Part shown: positions 48,921 to 61,647 of the stretch, piece by piece
Position numbering within the stretch: the first letter of the stretch is position 1
Layout of the letters: each line of letters starts with the position of its first letter
Source: Papilionanthe hookeriana x Papilionanthe teres
Taxonomy: Eukaryota; Streptophyta; Magnoliopsida; Asparagales; Orchidaceae
DNA length: 64,000 nucleotides
NCBI GenBank assembly: GCA_022702705.1
Contig: CM040426.1
Coordinates: 78,329,877 to 78,393,876 of the forward strand
Reading direction: 5' to 3'
Program-made: the position numbers and the translations under genes
Notes under the pieces: generated by a model
Databases searched by the model: none
What the model saw: the letters and a program-made list of their open reading frames with translations, nothing else
What the model was told of the DNA's origin: nothing

Positions 48921-50488
48921 AAATGTTGGATTTTGGATTTAAATAAATACAAAAAAATCAAATATAACTTTTAAAAAATCATATCTTGGTATAGAAAAGT
49001 CATAAAAATAAACTACAAATGCCAATGTGCTCAGTGAATGAAGAGAAATTTAATAGTCCCAAAAATGAAAATAATTATTTAATATTTAATTTTTATTTAT
49101 TTAAATACCTCAGGCCATATTTTAATCATAAAAAATTGAACATTAATTACCATGGCATAAAATTTTATGGGCTCATCCCCCATGTAATTAGAGAGGTTCT
49201 CTAAAATTTTCAAGGTCAGAACACATCTAACTCTAAATACCCAACTTTTTATAATAAGCATCTCTGTTTCTCTAAAATAATTATGAAAAATAAAATATAA
49301 CACAGAAAAATATGAAATAAAGTTTGGTGAGATAAGTAAAGTCAGAAGGATCAGTGAAAAAATAAAAAATGAAACATAATGTTTAAAATTGAGAGGACAC
49401 GAGTTGTTTTTGGGATTGCTCAAACTAGACTTGTTTATACCCTCAAATACATATTCTATTGCAAGGGCCCCTTCTACAGTTACACCTAAAGAACAAAGAA
49501 CAGTATAAATTATTGTTGCACTTGCAAGAGTTTAGAGACATCAATTTTATCAGGCATAGTGTATCTCATATGATACATTTAAAATAAATGTATCTCATAT
49601 GATAAATATGTATATTGATTATAGAAAATTGAATAATGTGATCATAAGAACTATTCATTGCCTACACAAACATAAAGGGTGTGAATGTTGAAGCGAACAT
49701 AAGCGTAATAATTATTTCTTTATGGATCATTAAAGTTATAACATTCTTTAAATTAAGTCATTATAGAGTACATTCTATTAATCTTTTGTATTTAATGACA
49801 ATTTCAATAGATTTTTAATTTTCTAATGCATTCAAGGGCATTTCAAATTGATGTTTAAGATCCTTTTGAGAAAGAATTTGTAAAGATTAAAATTTATCCC
49901 AAGTGACTATATATCTTTGATCTTTCTCATGAAGTCAAAATATCTCAACCACTATTTTATCCCATCACATGAAAGATTATGATGTTTTTTCGACATATAG
50001 AAGAAATTTAAGAATTATATTGTGTCGTCATGCTGAATATTACTCATAGATATCAATAATAGATGCAGCTCATTCTCATCCTTAGCAAAATAATCATATA
50101 ATTGTGTCTCCTTGGAATAATCATATATGCCCATCGGAGGCGATTGATTGAAGCATCAACATTGGGATTAATCACAAGAGTACTGCAAAAAATGAGTTAT
50201 CTCTAATTACTAGTGGCTGAAGAACGATGACAACATCTCACCATTGATACAATTTTACATTTTTACACGAAGCTTCTCTCTTTGAATATCAATTGTCACA
50301 GATTGCAGTTAGTCGTATACGATAAAATCTTTTCATAATGATCTATCTACCAAAATAACATGAAAATTGTTAGTATACTAATCAACACAACTTAACACTC
50401 TATTCTCTTTTACCGAAAACATATACTAATTGATACACATAAAAAGTACATTAACATATCAGCAACAATGTGCCGTAAAAAAACGCCA
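48921..50488. other. AT-rich spacer without recognised gene
   Basis: No domain or element recognised on either strand. Confidence 0.45.
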
Positions 50489-51040
50489 TTATTGGTCAAG
50501 GAGAGCAGCAACAGCAAGTGAAACCCTTGCGACTCCCGTATAATATTCATCTTCCTTAGTGAGCGGAGACTGAATCTTGCCGTCAGGAAAACATTCCTCA
50601 CACGTATCAGCTGCATCAAAAGACGCACTTAGTTCAATCCGAGCATCCCCAATTCTTCCCGACTCAACAGCTTCGACTGCTTCTTGAAGATCGCTCAGTG
50701 CATCAGAATAAATCTCTTCACAAGTCTCCAAGCACTTCTTCTTAAATGTATCTTTAGGCTCTCGCTTGATCAAACTGTCGATATCCGCAAGCACCTGTTG
50801 AGCGTAATGTTTAGTGAAGCGGATTGATATTATTGCCAAACCTTTGAGGTCTGCGCTGTGGCTATCAGACGTGGAGTTGAAGACAGACAAGCAGGTGTTA
50901 TAGTCCAGCGCGCGATTCCCTGCTGCGGCCTGCTTGCATGTGTGGATGACGATGTCAGCTGCGGCTACGTAAAGAGTTGATGGAGGAGGGTTAATTTGGA
51001 TGAAGAGGGAGAGAAGGAAGAAGAGAAGGATGCGATTCAT
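50489..51040 (-). CDS. PMEI-domain protein, putative invertase/pectin methylesterase inhibitor
   Basis: A complete single-exon gene of 183 residues, the normal size of this family. Residues 1-28 form a signal peptide (hydrophobic 4-16, small residues AAA at 26-28), so the protein should be secreted to the cell wall or vacuole. The mature part has the PMEI four-helix layout. Cys35 and Cys50 form the first conserved pair. Cys103/Cys107 and Cys147/Cys150 hold the second, with two cysteines beyond the usual four. The C-terminal SPLTKEDEYYTGVARVSLAVAAL is typical of proteins annotated as putative invertase inhibitors (Pla a 1-like). Family members block acid invertase or pectin methylesterase; sequence alone does not tell which. 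The ATG at 51040 is the first in frame and gives a good signal peptide. It is the only intact gene outside the UGT array. Confidence 0.9.
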   Translation of the reverse strand: MNRILLFFLLSLFIQINPPPSTLYVAAADIVIHTCKQAAAGNRALDYNTCLSVFNSTSDSHSADLKGLAIISIRFTKHYAQQVLADIDSLIKREPKDTFKKKCLETCEEIYSDALSDLQEAVEAVESGRIGDARIELSASFDAADTCEECFPDGKIQSPLTKEDEYYTGVARVSLAVAALLDQ

Positions 51041-51092
51041 TAGTGAGGTTGAAGGTAGAAGAGCTTGTATGAATTTGGCCTGTTGGATCTTG

Positions 51093-51098
51093 TTTATA
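51093..51098 (-). promoter_or_regulatory. Likely TATA box of the PMEI gene
   Basis: TATAAA within CTCTATAAACAAG on the - strand, about 53 bases upstream of the ATG. Position and sequence fit a plant TATA box. Confidence 0.55.
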
Positions 51099-51739
51099 GA
51101 GAAGATAAAGAGTTAAGTGTGGACGTATACATAGAATAAAATTGGGAGAATGTTATTCGGGGAAAGTTTTTAATGGTTTGGCATATATGATCTTGAAGAG
51201 ATATTACTATATTTATGTATTAGTGAATTTTGGTTTTTTTAATTTAGTTTAATGCATGTATAAGAGGAAGTTTCTATTAAGATAAGGGATCAATTTTGTA
51301 ATGGTTTCTGTTTATGGCCATTAAGGTATTGATTGTCGGAGCATTAATTGCTATGTTAGACATATAAATCTTACTATGTTTATGTATTAGCATAATTAGC
51401 AAATCATGTTATTGACAATAATTAATTTTATTTCCACTTCACATTTGGTAAAAAAAAAAAAGATTTTTTTTTCATATAATTACTATCGAGCGTGTCATTT
51501 ATTTCAATAAATTACAAGAATATAGAGTTTTGAAATCCTACTGTAAATCATCGGGAATCGAATATATTTATGGAATAGTAACAGAAAACTATTTAATGCC
51601 GTATAAATTGGAGAAAACTTCCAATAGTTTAACATTGACTAAGACGATGGAACTTCATCAAATTTTTTTTTAGCTAATTAAGAGTTCGAATCATGCATAT
51701 TATCTTTATGTTAACATTTTAAAAAAATAATTAAAAAAG

Positions 51740-51743
<4 letters not shown>

Positions 51744-51795
<52 letters not shown>
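51744..51795. repeat. (AT)n microsatellite
   Basis: About 26 uninterrupted AT units. Confidence 0.95.
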
Positions 51796-51799
<4 letters not shown>

Positions 51800-53980
51800 T
51801 TCTGAAATGAATGAATTCTAGTCTTTCTCTGTCTAAAAAATCCCTTGCAACTATTTGTTGAGATCCACAGTTCTAGTGTTGTGCATCAAGAACATGCAGT
51901 TGGGTTGAGTTGAGATGAAAACTCCAGTTCAAATAATAAAAGGTAACTGCCTATATATAATTCTAGTGTCGTGCATCAAACCAATCAACCTATATAAGAA
52001 CTAACTTGATAGCAACTGACAAAATTTTCATTTTGCAGTTGACCAATGGCCTCCAAAAGTCGGTGTACTACAGACGATTAACCTACGGATAATCCACAGG
52101 TATCTGTTGATATTAACCGATGGCTCGCAACCATCATTTATATATCTGACGCTTAACTAACGGCTTATCAACAGTCATGCTTATAGCATAAACCTACAGG
52201 TACTTATGTTGGTAAGTTGTCAACTGATAAAAACCTACAGAAAGTTCGTAAGTTATGAGATTACCGACAATCAAATTAGCTACTCCTTATAAACCGTCAA
52301 AGAGTCATCAGATTTTTATTAACAGATGGTTTTTTAATATTTGACATCTGACCCTCAAAAATAGTTTAAATTCATGTAGTAACATCTTAAACACCAGCAA
52401 AACCAACAACCCTATCAAGGCATAGATCAGGTCACCATAGGCAATGATCATATCACTTTCATCTCTCACTCAAGGAATATACTACTCCCCACCCCTAACA
52501 GAGTTTACACTCTCTCCTCTCTATAGGACACCTCATGTATCTCACAATGTTCTCCCTGTTCAATAATTAGCGAAAGTTAACAATTGTATAATCTCATTTG
52601 ATGCTTCTAATTACTAGATATAGAATATAGCAACACGAAAAACATTCCTTACAAGCCCAACTAAAAGGGTTTTGTATCACATCACTACTCTCCACACGAC
52701 TGCCTCATATATTATCTCACATCAACGTTTGGGACATCTTCACAAAAAAATTCTTACATATAAAGAGACAACATCACTCTCAAGATTTCGGCAATATCAA
52801 CAACATGTCAAGCATGCCATTAAAACAAAAGCAACATATTACATTTTTCTTATATCATTAGTATATAAATTGTATTAGAATTTGTACATAGTGATGTATG
52901 GGGGCCATTTCCCCTTTCCTTTATCAATGCTTTTAAATATTACATTTTTTTTTATTGATACATATTCTTGCTATTGTTGGATCCTTTGCTTGCATACTAG
53001 AAGAAGCTCAACACTTTATACTCCTACATAAACTATCACTAGATGATTACAATAAAATTATGGATATCTTAAAACTTATAGAAGGTGATAGTGAATATAC
53101 TTCACACCAACTTCAGCTTTATCTACAAACTCAATGCATTCAACACCAAATGAGCCGTCCACACACTTGAACTGAAAGAAAACACAAACACCTCATCGAC
53201 ATAGTTAGAACACTACTCAACTTGGCTTGATCACGTACCAACTAAATGCTAGGGGTAAACCATTCTTATGACCTCCTATCAATTTAATTGAATTCCCACC
53301 GGTATAACACACATGGTAAGTCCCCCTATCTACTAGTTAACAATAAAAAATTCTGTTTTGATTTTTGAAAATATTTGGTTGTGCATCTTTTCCATGACAC
53401 CAACCCTCTATGACACAACTTAACATCAAAGCTTCCCTCTGTGTCTTCCCGAGCTACAACCAAAAACTCAGAGGATACAAGTGCTTAGACACACAAGAAA
53501 ATAAACTTCTCTTATTCGGACATGTAACATTAATGAAAGACAATTTTGAATTTAATCAACCACAACTATAATGGAGATATGCTTGGACACACGATAACAA
53601 ACTTCTCCAGTCAGCAATCCACCACTCATTTACTCATACTAACATTCATTATATACTCACCCCATACATCCAACACTCACACAAAAAACAATGATCCACA
53701 TTATCAACACAAATCCAATATACCCCTAAGCTATATTATCAAAATCCTAAATCAACACACGCATAACCCACAAACAACTCCTTAAACGATGGGAGAGCTT
53801 CAACACGTAGATTTGGATTGGGCTAGCAATCTAGAAGACTGCAAATTCCTCATATGATTTCGTGTTTTTTTTTTCTTTTTGTTTTTTTTTTTTGTTGGGG
53901 GTGGTGTGTGTGGGTGTGGGTGTGAGTGTGAGTGTGAGTGTGGGTGTGGGGGGGGGGGGGGGTTAATAATATAGTTTGCA

Positions 53981-54021
<41 letters not shown>

Positions 54022-54562
54022 ACAATTGCAAGATATTCCCCATAACCAGAATATAAAGTCCTACCTTATAACTATTGATATCATCTAGCTCCAAAGACTT
54101 CTACAGGACAGCAATGCCTTCCACCCACAATTAACGTGAGAACTAAACATTTAAAGGTAGTCTATCGCTTCATTCTTGACCACATTAAACAAACCGAAAT
54201 CAGCTTACAACATATCATGTCTCTAGATCAACAAAGAAACTTTTTCACCAAAATGTTTCTAGCCATCCAACACAAACTTCTCATCAACAAGCTCACGATT
54301 CAAACTCTTGAACATCAACTTGAGAGGGGGTAAAGTAGTCGTCTCATGCCTCTCACTCGTCGTCCCCTTGCAACCACTTTATCTCCTAGCATAATAGAAT
54401 AGAGAGCCGACCATCTTTACTCTCACAAGCATAGAGAAATAGCTAGGGCAGTCGTCCATGTGCTTATCATCAGGTGAGTCACATATTCAATGACCAAAAC
54501 ACCCTTGCATGGGTAATGAATAACACAACCTCGCATGAGTGTATATACACGTACAAATGCAA
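51796..54562. other. Noncoding region without recognised gene
   Basis: 52060-52330 has repeated phrases like CCTACAGGTA and AACCGATGG on both strands, possibly a worn transposon end. The open frames at 52672-54333 are rich in His, Thr and Gln and match nothing I know. Confidence 0.4.
53868..54018. repeat. Compound simple repeat: T run, (GTGTGG)n, G run, A run
   Basis: A T-rich stretch, then GTGTGG/GTGAGT units to 53950, about 16 G residues to 53962, and about 37 A residues at 53983-54018. Confidence 0.9.
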
Positions 54563-54743
54563 GGTATTAGATAAGATCAATTGTATGAAATGAAATAGTA
54601 AAATGAGGGACATTTAGCTTTATGGGGGTGTTACTCTCTCGTACTGCTTACTCTGTTTTTCTTCGTTTTTCTATTCCAGTTCAATTTCTATAAACTTTGT
54701 TTAAAAACTTTGAACCGTATTAATCATTATCATAAAAGACTTA
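54563..54743. repeat. 181-bp direct repeat, left copy
   Basis: Matches 61648-61828 base for base without indels, with only a handful of substitutions. It ends in TTA exactly where the left end of Harbinger 2 begins. Confidence 0.85.
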
Positions 54744-55883
54744 GGGTCTGTTTGGGGCAGCTGCAGCTTATTCAGCTTATTCAGATAAGCTACTTATGCT
54801 GATAATCTGTTGATAAGCAGTTGATTCGAATAAGCTGTTTGTCTGTTTGGTTTTAGCGTTTGGAAAACAGCTGATTAGCAACTGTTTATGGATAAATGAC
54901 TCTTTTGCCCCTAAAATGAATAAGTTCGTTGAGCTGTTTGGTTTCTGCTGTTTGAAAACGGCTTAAATGCAGCTGTTTGTAGAAAAATAACAACTTATGC
55001 TCATCTTTATTAATAAAATTTTATTAAGATATAAAATCTTATTTCAAATTTAACAATAAATACTTTTAAATATAAAATCTTATTTTAAAAAATTATATCT
55101 TAATTTCAAACATCTTACAAATTTATTTACTTCCCTTCTTTATGGTCGTATGTTCAAACATATACATCACTCAACCATTTTCTATTTTAAAACCAGGTCA
55201 AATATATTAATGAAAAGATTTTAAAATATAACAATACATTTGCATATTTGCATAACTAACATATATCCAAATAAAATACAAGTAGAATATGAAACCTAAA
55301 TACAAAAAAACATAGAGACCACACCTAATAGTGAGTTTTATGAAACCTAAATAAAAAGAAGAAATAACAGGTTAAAATTACAAGGAGAAAAATGACAGCA
55401 CTCATTTTATAATGTGAGATCATGTCACGACGATCGTTGTCCGGTTCTGACACCACAGAACTGTGAGTAAACTTGTCTGTGTGGGAAGCAATCGAACTAG
55501 AAGTAATGTCTTGAACTTCTGATATCATGGATCCCCGAGCAACGGTGTTTGGCTGGGATAATGTAGTAACAGACATATTGCCAATGCACCTGAAGAACTT
55601 GCAGTTGTCTTATCCTTGTCCCCACCGAGAACATCTGTAGAACTGTAGCCCCGTAGCTATGTTCCTGACGTGACATGAGTATTATGGACGGCGAGCCGCG
55701 TGCGGCATAGTACTCGCTTGGACTTTACTACGGACCGCATAGCTTCATCTTCCCGCAAATATTTAAGACAATTGAACGAGCCAGTCGAATTGAAGTGCAC
55801 GAGCAGGTTGCTCAAACATATATACAAGTGACGAAGGAATTCGTTCAACAAAATAACATGATGATAAGACAGAATTTAATTTG

Positions 55884-55888
<5 letters not shown>

Positions 55889-55956
<68 letters not shown>
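55889..55956. repeat. (AT)n microsatellite
   Basis: 34 AT units inside Harbinger 2. Confidence 0.95.
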
Positions 55957-55958
<2 letters not shown>

Positions 55959-56427
55959 AATTGCATATATAAATTGCCTTGCATATATAATTGCCCTGCA
56001 TATATATAAATTGCCTTGCATATACAACTGATTAACTGTAGTTTTCCTTAAATTAGGGTCAGGAGATAACCGATACTGCAGCTTTCAAAATCGAGACAAA
56101 GAAAGAGCTACCTGTATGACGGGATATAAGATAAACGAGACATTAACATACATGCCACCAAATTCTTATGCACTTACATATCAAACACCAAAACTTGATA
56201 ATTCCATTTATACCACAAAAATTTTAAATGCTACACATAAAGTATCACCATTTTAACTTTTAGATTGAAATACACAGCCTTGGACCCAAACCTTTGGTGG
56301 GAAAGCAGCTTATATGTAAAACTAATCTTTAGCATGCTTGAAGCATACTAAAGATTGTAAAACTAATCTTTAGTCATGCTTGAAGCATACTAAATACATG
56401 CTTTAACTCTCCATCCCTGTTGAAGTC

Positions 56428-56571
56428 ATGACCATTAAAACACAATCCTCCTTTTTCTCCTTCCTCTTCCTCTACATCCTCCTATCCTCCATTGGTCTCT
56501 TCTTTGCAGATCCTGTTTCATCCTTGAACTCCTCAGCAATCAACAATGGTATCCAAGCGAAGGTATATTAA
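56428..56571 (+). other. Possible captured first exon encoding a signal peptide
   Basis: A 47-residue frame starting MTIKTQSSFFSFLFLYILLS, then SIGLFFADPVSSLNSSAINN. It has the shape of a secretory signal peptide with a short mature start. Next to its end is AAGGTATAT, a passable splice donor, so it could be exon 1 of a larger gene whose remainder I do not recognise. It lies inside Harbinger 2 on the strand opposite to the transposon genes. Function unknown, and it may be chance. Confidence 0.3.
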
Positions 56572-57363
56572 TAATGTTGACAACCTCAGCTTTCACATTT
56601 TTAGTATGAGCGCTTATTCATTGACCATTAACATGGAAATTATCAACTACATTTCATTACCGAAAATTTCCCTCCATGATTTCAATTGTCAGCCAACTTT
56701 AAGTGAGAATGATATTTAAAGAAAAGGAATTTATACTATAATTCATATATCTTTACATAGACCAACCTGTAACAATAATCTTCAAAAATATAGAATGTAG
56801 AAGGGTTGTTGGTAGAGCTCTAATTAATCCCGAATACATCACTATTATTGAAGGAGAATAAGGCAAGCCAAAATGCAATTATTAATATATTCATAGCCCT
56901 CGAAACATTGCTATTTACCAAAATGTAACTATTACTATATTCAATAACACTTGACCTTTGCATTGATATAATTTCATAATCTTTATATGAGTGCTATTAA
57001 GTTTTCCAAAGGGAATGACAGATGTGGTAGTCCTAACAAAAGAATAGTTGCAAAATTCTTGTACATATTATATTATGTGTAAAACATCAAGAAAATATTT
57101 TTGGTGAAACCTTTTATTTCATCACTAATTTCGCACTTGAACTTCAGTGAAAAAATCATTACTGATCAAATGATCTGAAGGCAAATGGTCAATATACCTT
57201 TGGAAGCAAGATATCAATATACATACAAGTAGAGATCTGTCATTTAACGGGGATGGCTTGGATACATTCAATCAAAAAAAACATTTAATTTAATTTAACC
57301 AGTACAAGTAGAGATCATTGCAAGGTCACATAAGATATTGAAACAAGGTAAGTACAGCAGAAT

Positions 57364-58706
57364 TCAGGAGTCACATATCGCATCTGTGATACGCTCCCTC
57401 AAATCAGCCAACTCTGATGCACCTTCCCCATCCTGCGTATCAAATTCTTCAGACTGTATGAATTCCTCTTGAATAGATTGCCCAAGTTGAGAGTCGTATT
57501 CATCAGGGGCGGAATCACTCTCGTCAACGTCAGCCATGTTGAAGTATGTATCGTGCCGGGAGGGATGTCGTCTAATGAAATTGTGGAGCGTCATCGTAGC
57601 AATCACGATGTGTATCTGCTTATGATATGGGTACGCCGGCATATCGCGCAGGATGACCCATTTCTTCTTCCAAACGCCGAATGTTCTTTCGATCACACCG
57701 CGCAAAGAAGAATGCCGCTTGTTAAACATTTCTTTTCTGCCCCGGGCGACGCCACTAGAACGCTCAAAATCAGGGATGTGGTATTTCGTATCTGGGAATG
57801 GCTTTAAATACCCTCTCTGCATAGGGTACCCAGCATCAACCAAATAGTATTTCCCTGTTATGATAAATCATTGTTACACACAATAAGCATATATAAGAAG
57901 GACTTTTATAAATCATATCTTGTCTGGGGGTGGTTGAGGAAAACCCAACGATCTATTCGTAGTAGCATAAGAGAAAATCCGACTGTCATGTGCACTCCCT
58001 TCCCAACCCGCCATAACATAGGTGAAGCACATATTGAAGTCACACACCGCCATGACATTTTGAGTTGGTGAACCGCTTCGACCAATGAAAACTACTTTAT
58101 CCCGACTGGCTACTCGAGCATGTACGTGAGTACCATCAATTGCACCTATGCAATTTTGTTCTGCATAGTTAGAAGATATTTATTTTTTGGTATGTACATA
58201 CAGAAAATGAAAATTACCTTGAAATAAGGCATGTAACGAGGATCATTTAGGATTTGAACTGGGGTATGAGCAAATGATGGATCCTCTGGCCTGACAACTT
58301 TAGTAGCTAAACTAACAAGTGTCTGTATGCCTTTGGAGAAATAACGGCTGATTGTCTCGGATGAATGCTGAAATCTCTCCATGGCAGCTCTAATTAATTC
58401 ATTTTGTGACAGAATATATAAGGTTATGGCCAGTACCTCTCTTCTTGTCGTTCTCGAAGAACCTTGAAGTCCATGGTTTAGGGATAACTCGTGAAGCAGA
58501 TCTAAAAATATCGGGACAGACATTCAAAATATGTTGCTAAAACGAATTGGATGTCCCGAAAGCATCTCACCCACCCATTTGTCCCCAACATAGGTGGAGG
58601 TCATACGAGATAAACGAAGGCTGCTTGATCGATAATACTCCACCAATATTATGACAATAGCTGCAGCCAATGTCATTCTCTTACGACGTTCGTGTTGCGT
58701 ATCCAT
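57364..58706 (-). pseudogene. Harbinger 2 transposase (DDE_Tnp_4/HARBI1 type), few lesions
   Basis: Starts MDTQHERRKRMTLAAA at 58706. The frame is interrupted by one TGA at 58524-58526, where Harbinger 1 keeps an Arg codon (NIFRMSQ), and goes on in the same frame to 58146. All three catalytic residues are present: Asp in CIGAIDGTH (about 58130), Asp in GSAHDSR (about 57985) and Glu in VIERTFG (57690 region). The last exon (57364-57854) is open to its stop. The first intron's acceptor is followed by extra bases that break the frame, and the second intron's donor reads ACAAG instead of GTAAG. The enzyme cuts and rejoins element ends. This copy is probably inactive, though far less decayed than the one at 35311-36643. 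Confidence 0.85.
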
Positions 58707-58925
58707 CCTAGAAACAGAAAGATGTTAGTAAGACCAGCAATTACTTTTCAGTAGAGGAAACCAGATACAATTAAAATATAACTTCAAATGCATATAGCGC
58801 CACTAATTAGTTCTTAAGTTGAATCATGCAGAGGTACAACTAACAAGAAAACATAAGTTCGAATAACAACTGCGTACACAACATTAAAGAGCACAATACA
58901 AAAGACAGGAAAAACATAAAAAAGC

Positions 58926-59860
58926 TCAGTCATCCATGATAACAGGCAAATACTTGGCGCGCATCTCCGGTTCCGTCGCCATGAATATTTGTCTGCGTGT
59001 TGGATCCTCTTGTTTTTTCATAGCCATTGCATAGAAGTGCCTGTCCGCAACCACTTCAGGGATAGTAGCCAAAGTCCGAATACTTTCTAAGGTACCGCTG
59101 TCAGGAGCTGGAGCATGCGCTGGTGCTCTAAAAGCATTAATGAGACGGTCGAGCTTATCCAACAGGATACTGTCCTTTTCTTTCTTCTTTCTCCCTTGCC
59201 TGAGCATCTTCGACTGTGAGCTTGACTCACCCATCTCCCTCTGGTTGACACTGTGTATTTCGTCGTCAACATACATCGGATCTGGTGGGGAATCATCTGA
59301 AATTCCAGTAAACCCTGTCTCACTATGGCTGATTGCATACTTCCCCGTAGCCACCACCCCTCTAAACATTATGTCAAGTTTTTCTTCAAACTCTGGTTCA
59401 ATTCCGCTCTGTTAGAATTTTTTAACTGCTGGCATTGCCTGTAACATTACGTTGAGATTGGGGTTTAGGGACATAAAAGCTTAATTGAAAAAAAAATTAT
59501 AATAATGAGAAATGTAATAAAAATTTTGCAAACAAGAAGATGAAGAAAATCTTACCTCAATTTTCTCGGCCCACCAAACATTTGAAGCATTGATTGTTCG
59601 TTTAATGGGATCCCAACCCAACCTCGTGTATCCACGCTTCAGCCCCTTCCACATTTTCCAGCCTTTCTTCAACTGATCTCATTTGTTTTCAAATTGTACT
59701 CTTTCATAATCTCTTTCTGTCAGTTCATTGAACTTTTGAGCTATATTCAACCGACCTTCGTTATCGAAATGGGTGGTTGGCCATTACTCGGCGTCAATCT
59801 ACTTGATGCGGATGTTGTAGAAAATGTTTGTAACCTTCTTATCCCGCATTCTTTGAGATC
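58926..59860 (-). pseudogene. Harbinger 2 Myb/SANT-like protein pseudogene
   Basis: Exon 1 (about 59860-59560) holds the Myb_DNA-bind_3-type segment (RDYERVQFENK, DQLKKGWKMWKGLK). It has TGA where the conserved Trp of NKWDQ is expected (59679-59681) and another stop near 59780. The second exon is open from 59408 to 58926 (GIEPEFEEKLDIMFRGVVATGKYA, a basic RQGRKKKEK stretch, stop at 58926). It is the partner of the transposase in this superfamily. Confidence 0.75.
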
Positions 59861-61647
59861 CGACTCATTTTTCCTAGCAATTCTTAATAAAACAATGCAA
59901 AAGGCTACGACGTAAAAACATGAATTCTATTTTTCATACATAGCCTCCAATACATGCAAAACTAAAAAGCTAAATATATTAATTAGAGATGAAGCAAGTC
60001 AAACACATTAGAGATCCATGCTAAAAAAAGGTCCAAGCAGCATAGCAAACGGAACATATATGTAATAAAGATTCGCTATGGTGCACATATTGCAAGAAGA
60101 CTTGAAACATTAAAGATAGTTAATATTGCACATATTTTCAATGATCAACTATATTTATTACAAGAGATATCACCATCACCACCCTCTTTAACCAAAAGCA
60201 GTGCAGCAAAAAGAGAAGGACAAAGCAGTCTAATCGCATATCAACATGAAAACTGTAGAAATAGAATGAAATTACAGGCTGAAAATAAAATTAAGATAAT
60301 ATAACTACATAAGTGAGTACCTAGGGAGCTATGCAATTCTTCTCAGCATATTACAAAAAGTACTCTGTCATCAAGAAGCTTTTCCCAAGTAATGAAACTT
60401 TCAAATTGCTACTGGTATTATTATCTATCGGCACAGTTAAAATGATGAAATAAATTTTGGGTGCTAGATATGTGAATTCATAAGATTCGTGTGATGTGTA
60501 AATGCATGGAAATAAAATTGCTTGGAGCCTGTTTGGTTTCTTTCGACTGTTATGATTCAACCTCGATACTGTTTTAAAATGTTATGATTTGAAGATACTT
60601 TAATTACTGTTTTCTTGCTTAATTAAACGCTATTATGAGGATTGAGTGTTGTGTATATAAGTCATGTTCAAGTGTTAGATGTGCAAATACATTTATCTTG
60701 CTTGATTTGAATGCACAAGAACTCATTACCTTTTAAATGCTATCATTTATTAGGATTTAGTAATTTCCAGATTTTAATTCTTGCAAAATTTGCTAAAATA
60801 TAAATTAGGTGTCAGCAAAGTAAAATATTTTTTTTAATAAAATGGCATTTACATTTGTACCACCCAACTCTTTTGTATTTGCATACCTAATTTATAAACT
60901 TTACTTTTTATATCTATACGACCCAAATATTCCATATCAGATAAAAAATATCAGTATTCTAAAATCTAGCTTCACAGGATTCACTAATTTCTACTATGCA
61001 TCGCTGTAGTTTTTGGAGCTTAAAATATACCATTTTTATGGTGGTTTTGCCACTGTTCTGGGACTGATTTTCGTTGAGCTCATCCTCAAACAAATGAATA
61101 CAGGTTATAGTGAATGCAGCGATTTTCTCATGAAAAAAGAAATAGCCCCAAATCGTGGAAAAACATCATCTTCGCTTCTAGGTTTTTACAGTGGAAATTG
61201 TTGTTTCACATGCACATAAATAAACAAATGTAATCAAATCATACAACATTTTCATGACCAAGGTAAAGATCTACCCGATCTGGCCGATCCAGCCGGAAGA
61301 GGAGGAGTCGCGGAAATGTTGCTCGACGAGGAGGGGTAGAGACGGGGCTAGGGCTCGCGGAAACAGCCGATCTAGCCGAAGGAAGAGGAGATCCGGGATG
61401 TGCTCGACGGGAGGAGTCCGTAGAGCGGACGGGTTTCGAGCGGGGGGGGGGGGGGGGGAAGGGCACCTGTGGAAAAGAACACCTAAACACGCGATAAGCT
61501 TCTCATGCCCCGCTTCCGCCTTCAGGTATAATTTTGATAAGCGCGGTTCGGGCGGTACGAATAAGTCGCACCCGAACGCCTTATTCAAACAGGCTGTGGC
61601 GTTTTCATAACGCCACCGCCCCTAATTAAGCCGCCCCAAACGCCCCC

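Larger units (their letters stand above)
54744..61647 (-). mobile_element. PIF/Harbinger transposon 2
   Basis: Left end GGGTCTGTTTGGGGCAGC and, inverted, right end GGGGGCGTTTGGGGCGGC agree at 14 of 18 positions. On the - strand it carries a Myb/SANT-like gene (58926-59860) and a DDE transposase (57364-58706). A GC-rich leader lies at 61250-61640. Between the transposase and the left end are about 2.6 kb without transposon genes, including an AT microsatellite and a possible captured exon. TTA is found only on the left; the right side is the second copy of a 181-bp repeat. Confidence 0.8.

Noticed and set aside
51685..51700. tRNA B-box-like GAGTTCGAATCATG
   Set aside because: No cloverleaf can be drawn around it.
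50173..52382. A CACTA-type transposon enclosing the PMEI gene, suggested by TACTGCAAAAAATGAG near 50175 and TTCATGTAGTAAC near 52372
   Set aside because: The two ends do not match well as inverted repeats, no TSD was found and the subterminal motifs differ.
53940..54018. Runs of G and A as a biological signal
   Set aside because: They are simple repeats and may partly be sequencing or assembly artefacts.
52672..54333. Small His/Thr/Gln-rich frames
   Set aside because: Composition follows the base content and there is no recognised domain or start context.
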